A stretch of 64,000 nt of DNA from the NCBI GenBank assembly GCA_944325025.1, contig CALUYN010000001.1:103414-167413 (forward strand). Reading direction: 5' to 3'. Numbering within the stretch: position 1 is the first letter of the stretch; each line of letters starts with the position of its first letter. Positions 61,366 through 64,000 of this stretch are shown in pieces. The notes beneath the pieces were generated by a model. The model worked only from the letters and a program-made list of their open reading frames with translations. It was not told the DNA's origin and did no database searches. The DNA comes from Candidatus Gastranaerophilales bacterium (GTDB taxonomy: Bacteria; Cyanobacteriota; Vampirovibrionia; Gastranaerophilales; Gastranaerophilaceae). A program made the translations under genes and the position numbers.

Positions 61366-62352
61366 ATGACAATACTTGTTTTAGGCGGAGCAGGCTATAT
61401 CGGTTCGCATACAGTATACGAATTAATTGACAATGGCGAAGATGTTGTTGTTATAGACAATTTACAAACAGGTTACGAAGAAGCAATTCATCCTAAAGCA
61501 AAGTTTTATAAAGGTGACATAAGAAACAGAGAGTTCCTTGATGACGTATTTAAAAGAGAAAAAATTGATGCTGTAATTCATTTTGCAGCCTGCTCGCTTG
61601 TAGGCGAAAGCATGGAAAAGCCGCTTAAATACTATGATAACAACCTTTGCGGGACAAAAATTCTTCTCGATGCAATGGTTGCAAACGGGCTTGATAAAAT
61701 AGTATTTTCTTCAACTGCAGCGACTTACGGGGAGCCTGAACGGGTTCCTATCTTAGAAACAGACAGGACAGAGCCCACAAACACCTACGGTGAAACAAAA
61801 CTTTCAATGGAAAAAATGTTCAAATGGGTTGGCAAAGCCCACAACATCAGATATGTTTCATTGAGATATTTTAATGCCTGCGGTGCCCACGTTTCAGGAG
61901 AAATCGGGGAAGCACATACCCCTGAATCCCATCTTATTCCGTTAATTTTACAGGTTCCAAACGGTAAAAGAGAATTTATATCTGTTTATGGTAATGATTA
62001 CGATACAAAAGACGGAACCTGCGTAAGAGATTACATTCACGTAACGGACCTTGCACAGGCGCATATTCTTGCTGTTAAATACCTTCAAAACGGCGGACAA
62101 AGCGACGTATTTAATCTGGGAAACGGCATAGGATTTACAGTAAACGAAGTAATTGAAACAGCAAGAAAAGTTACAGGACATACAATACCTGCAAAAATTA
62201 CTCCAAGACGACAAGGAGATCCTGCACAACTTATTGCATCAAGTGATAAAGCTAAAAAAATCTTAGGTTGGAAACCCGAACACGCATCATTAGATGAAAT
62301 AATATCATCAGCCTGGAATTGGCACAAAAATCATCCTGAAGGGTTTGAGTAA
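61366..62352 (+). CDS. galE: UDP-glucose 4-epimerase
   Basis: A 328-residue short-chain dehydrogenase-type enzyme interconverting UDP-glucose and UDP-galactose for surface sugars. The NAD motif is VLGGAGYIGSHTVYEL. The catalytic Ser/Tyr/Lys are in FSSTAATYGEP and TNTYGETKLSMEKM. RDYIHVTDLAQAHILAV is typical. AAAGGAG lies 7 bases before the ATG, and a TATAAT (61340-61345) lies just upstream. It overlaps the convergent GNAT gene by 22 bases. Confidence 0.96.
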   Translation: MTILVLGGAGYIGSHTVYELIDNGEDVVVIDNLQTGYEEAIHPKAKFYKGDIRNREFLDDVFKREKIDAVIHFAACSLVGESMEKPLKYYDNNLCGTKILLDAMVANGLDKIVFSSTAATYGEPERVPILETDRTEPTNTYGETKLSMEKMFKWVGKAHNIRYVSLRYFNACGAHVSGEIGEAHTPESHLIPLILQVPNGKREFISVYGNDYDTKDGTCVRDYIHVTDLAQAHILAVKYLQNGGQSDVFNLGNGIGFTVNEVIETARKVTGHTIPAKITPRRQGDPAQLIASSDKAKKILGWKPEHASLDEIISSAWNWHKNHPEGFE

Positions 62353-62870
62353 GATTTATTTAAAGTATAAATCAAATGTTTCATATTTTTCCCGCGGACA
62401 TTTTTGACAAATTCACCTGTTACAAATGCTCCGCATTTTTCGGCAACTTTTCTTGACCTAATATTTTCAGGTCGAATTTCAAATATTACACTTTTTAACT
62501 TTAAATTGTTGAACGCATAGTTTATCATTGCCTTTGCACCTTCAAGTGCATAACCTTTATGCCAAAACTTCTCTTTTAAAATATATCCTATTTCATAATA
62601 TTCAATACCTTCAATTATATCAGGCATTAAAGCAATCTGCCCAACGACTTGCAAAGAACTTTTGTCTACCGCTAAAAAATAACCTAAGCCGTATTTCTTG
62701 TAATATTCTCTGTTCTTCTTTATCCAACTTAAAACATCCACATCATCAAAAACATATTCCCAAGCATACATAACATTTGGATTTTTTAACATTTCAGCGA
62801 GGTCTGAAAAATCTGCTTCAGACATTCTTCTAAAAATAAGTCTTGAACTTTCTGTAAAAATATTATCCAC
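62331..62870 (-). CDS. GNAT-family N-acetyltransferase (RimJ/RimL-like)
   Basis: A 179-residue acetyltransferase of the ribosomal-protein-Ala type: SSRLIFRRMSEADFSDLAEM at the start, EIGYILKEKFWHKGYALEGA for acetyl-CoA binding, and FEIRPENIRSRKVAEKCGAF in the last motif. The substrate may be a protein N-terminus, amino acid or drug. The sequence does not tell. The start Met is close to an AT-rich upstream region with no clear Shine-Dalgarno. Confidence 0.9.
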   Translation of the reverse strand: MDNIFTESSRLIFRRMSEADFSDLAEMLKNPNVMYAWEYVFDDVDVLSWIKKNREYYKKYGLGYFLAVDKSSLQVVGQIALMPDIIEGIEYYEIGYILKEKFWHKGYALEGAKAMINYAFNNLKLKSVIFEIRPENIRSRKVAEKCGAFVTGEFVKNVRGKNMKHLIYTLNKSYSNPSG

Positions 62871-62920
62871 AAAATAATTATATTCAAAAAACTTTTAAAT
62901 TAACCATTTTTTTGAAAACA

Positions 62921-63679
62921 TTATGCGTTAGTTTCCTGTTTTTTGAACTGCATTTCATAAAGAGTTTTGTAGTGTCCATTTTCTATAGACATTAGATCTT
63001 CATGGGTCCCGAGCTCTACTAGCTCTCCGCCATTGATTACAGCTATCTTATCTGCATTCTTTACTGTCGACAAGCGGTGCGCAATCACAAAAACGGTCTT
63101 ATCCTGCATCAAATTGTCTATAGCTTTTTGAACAATAGCTTCGGCCTTGTTATCTAAGGCACTTGTGGCCTCATCCAATATAATTATTGGAGCATCTTTT
63201 AAAAATGCACGGGCAATTGCTACCCTCTGCTTCTGACCGCCGGATAACAAAATCCCTCTTTCTCCAATTTGGGTATTAAGACCGTCTTTTAGCGTCGCAA
63301 TAAATTCATCCAAATATGCCATCTTCACTGCCTGATTAATCTGGTCATCCGTTGCATTCTCATTACCCAGCAATATATTATCTCGTATTGTCCCGGAAAA
63401 TAAAAAGTTATCCTGAAAAACAACGGCAATATTTTGTCTTAATGAGTGCAGAGTATAATCCCGTATATCAATGCCGTCTATTGTGATTGAGCCCGATTTT
63501 ATATCATAAAATCTTGGCAATAGATTTACTATTGTTGTTTTGCCGCCGCCGGAATTCCCGACCAAAGCGACGGTTTCTCCCTGTTTTATGCGAAGGTTAA
63601 TGTTTTTCAGCACAGGAACATTTTTTACATACTCAAAGCAAACATCTCTATACTCTATATTTGTATGCTCCCTGCCCAT
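62921..63679 (-). CDS. ABC exporter nucleotide-binding domain, lacking its membrane domain
   Basis: 252 residues forming a full NBD: IEYRDVCFEYVKNVPVLKNI, Walker A LVGNSGGGKTTIVNLL, Q loop VVFQDNFLFSGTIRDNIL, signature LLSGGQKQRVAIARAF, Walker B PIIILDEATSAL and the H loop VFVIAHRLSTVKN. The strongest likeness is to MsbA-like half exporters, in which an about 330-residue membrane domain precedes the NBD. Here the upstream sequence is unrelated and in another frame, and the first residues (MGREHTNIEYRDV) begin inside the linker. It is therefore a truncated copy. Whether ATG 63679 is used is doubtful. Confidence 0.8.
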   Translation of the reverse strand: MGREHTNIEYRDVCFEYVKNVPVLKNINLRIKQGETVALVGNSGGGKTTIVNLLPRFYDIKSGSITIDGIDIRDYTLHSLRQNIAVVFQDNFLFSGTIRDNILLGNENATDDQINQAVKMAYLDEFIATLKDGLNTQIGERGILLSGGQKQRVAIARAFLKDAPIIILDEATSALDNKAEAIVQKAIDNLMQDKTVFVIAHRLSTVKNADKIAVINGGELVELGTHEDLMSIENGHYKTLYEMQFKKQETNA

Positions 63680-63920
63680 TACAATTGCATTTGCTTTGCA
63701 GAAGATTTAAAGTTATATATAGTTCGCCTGTTGGACAGAATAAGGCGTATATATCGTCAAATTCCAATTTATAAATACTTTTTGTTTTGAGTAGCAAATC
63801 TTTGGCTTTTAATTTATCTGCATAACCGAATTTTATTTTAAAAAAAATGCATTTTAACAAATACTTATATCCAAAATATTGTAAGCTAAATATTTCAATT
63901 CCCAATAACCTAAACGACAA
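63680..63920 (-). pseudogene. Probable N-terminal fragment of a surface-sugar glycosyltransferase
   Basis: The minus-strand frame reads LLGIEIFSLQYFGYKYLLKC, then IFFKIKFGYADKLKAKDLLL and FDDIYALFCPTGELYITLNLLQ. It then runs out of frame into the ABC NBD at about 63680. The opening G-I-E-I-F-S... followed by a basic IKFG segment resembles the start of LPS-type glycosyltransferases in this clade, from memory and not from a search. The apparent start is a TTG at 63920, overlapping an unrelated frame on the other strand. I treat it as a broken piece. Confidence 0.35.
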
Positions 63921-64000
63921 TTTGTATGGCGTTTATGTAATCGCGCTTGATGATGCTTTATATGTAAAAAGACTGCAAATCTTGCCGGGCAAAAAATTAA
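63911..64000 (+). pseudogene. C-terminal fragment of an S24-type (LexA/CI-like) repressor, running off the window
   Basis: The + frame GVYVIALDDALYVKRLQILP plus GKKL is the closing part of a peptidase S24 domain (G-Y-V-I...V-K-R-L with the catalytic Lys region). The preceding residues (MHFNKYLYPKYCKL from 63847) do not belong to the family, and the catalytic Ser half is missing in this window. So the gene is cut, and the break is near 63911. The remainder may continue past 64000. Confidence 0.5.

Overview
The window looks like chromosome from a low-GC gut relative of cyanobacteria of the Gastranaerophilales (Melainabacteria / Vampirovibrionia) type. This is inferred from three things: several prepilin-like proteins carry the FTLAEVLITLGIIGVVAA signature that is abundant in that group, efp and accB are neighbours as in cyanobacteria, and the cell envelope genes are of Gram-negative type (MCE protein, meso-diaminopimelate-type MurE) with no photosynthesis genes. 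The standard bacterial code fits throughout. There is no rRNA, CRISPR array, prophage or complete insertion sequence. One tRNA (Leu, CAG) was found.

Layout. 1-1014: C-terminus of RNA polymerase beta prime, then a canonical prepilin gene (-) and a 54-residue small protein (+). 2054-2419: a foldback repeat. 2498-6951: thioredoxin-like protein, CcdA, ribH, murQ, gpsA and a PSP1 (RicT-like) protein, all +. 6948-8516: small - genes and tRNA-Leu. 8554-11130: mutS (+). 11345-14813: tgt, ndk, a MATE exporter and an SprA-related HExxH protein (-). 14914-19588: the efp-accB-accC operon (-), bracketed by two prepilin genes with disrupted 5' ends and poly-C/poly-G tracts. 19630-25857: rsgA, a prenyl synthase, a 0.4-kb foldback repeat, a DUF212 protein and a large SWIM-SNF2 helicase. 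25858-28823: 63-bp tandem repeats, HU, a family 2 glycosyltransferase and apt. 28831-33701: a LOG-family protein, a pilin-like protein, a PHP protein, ymdB and rny (-). 34120-44387: pepA, a small XRE regulator, an amidase (-), then ftsI-murE-nagA-ilvD-FeS protein (+). 45058-47076: proC (-), then rpmH-rnpA-unknown (+). 47352-49979: a large secreted beta-helix adhesin of the filamentous haemagglutinin type. 50051-57347: transporter, secreted small proteins, SIMPL protein, gdhA, an odd histidine kinase, an MCE protein and a C_GCAxxG_C_C protein. 57519-62870: secreted GH13 enzyme, XRE regulator, an unlisted 24-residue hydrophobic peptide, acyltransferase, galE, GNAT. 62921-64000: three truncated gene pieces side by side (ABC exporter NBD, probable glycosyltransferase N-terminus, S24-repressor C-terminus).

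How the genes work together. Much of the window is housekeeping: peptidoglycan synthesis and recycling (ftsI, murE, amidase, murQ, nagA), the first step of fatty acid synthesis (accB, accC) next to a translation factor (efp), RNA decay (rny, ymdB, RicT-like) and ribosome or tRNA maturation (rsgA, rnpA, tgt). The accessory, surface-facing layer is the set of prepilin-like proteins sharing a C-terminal D-x-N-G/P-N/G-x-D-x-F motif, the adhesin, the secreted GH13 enzyme and the surface-sugar enzymes.

The most unusual material is in the 5' ends of two prepilin genes and in the intergenic DNA. At 18769 a good promoter, Shine-Dalgarno and ATG lead into the start of a canonical prepilin. That start is then broken by a 130-bp segment flanked by an imperfect direct repeat and containing a C9 tract. 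Removing the segment, or changing the tract to C8 or C11, restores an in-frame prepilin. A second prepilin next to accC has a G10 tract in its upstream leader that would also be in frame only at 8 or 11. Separately, several intergenic regions carry arrays with an exact 8-base period in which only AAG/AGG is fixed and the other five bases differ from array to array. These often form inverted pairs.
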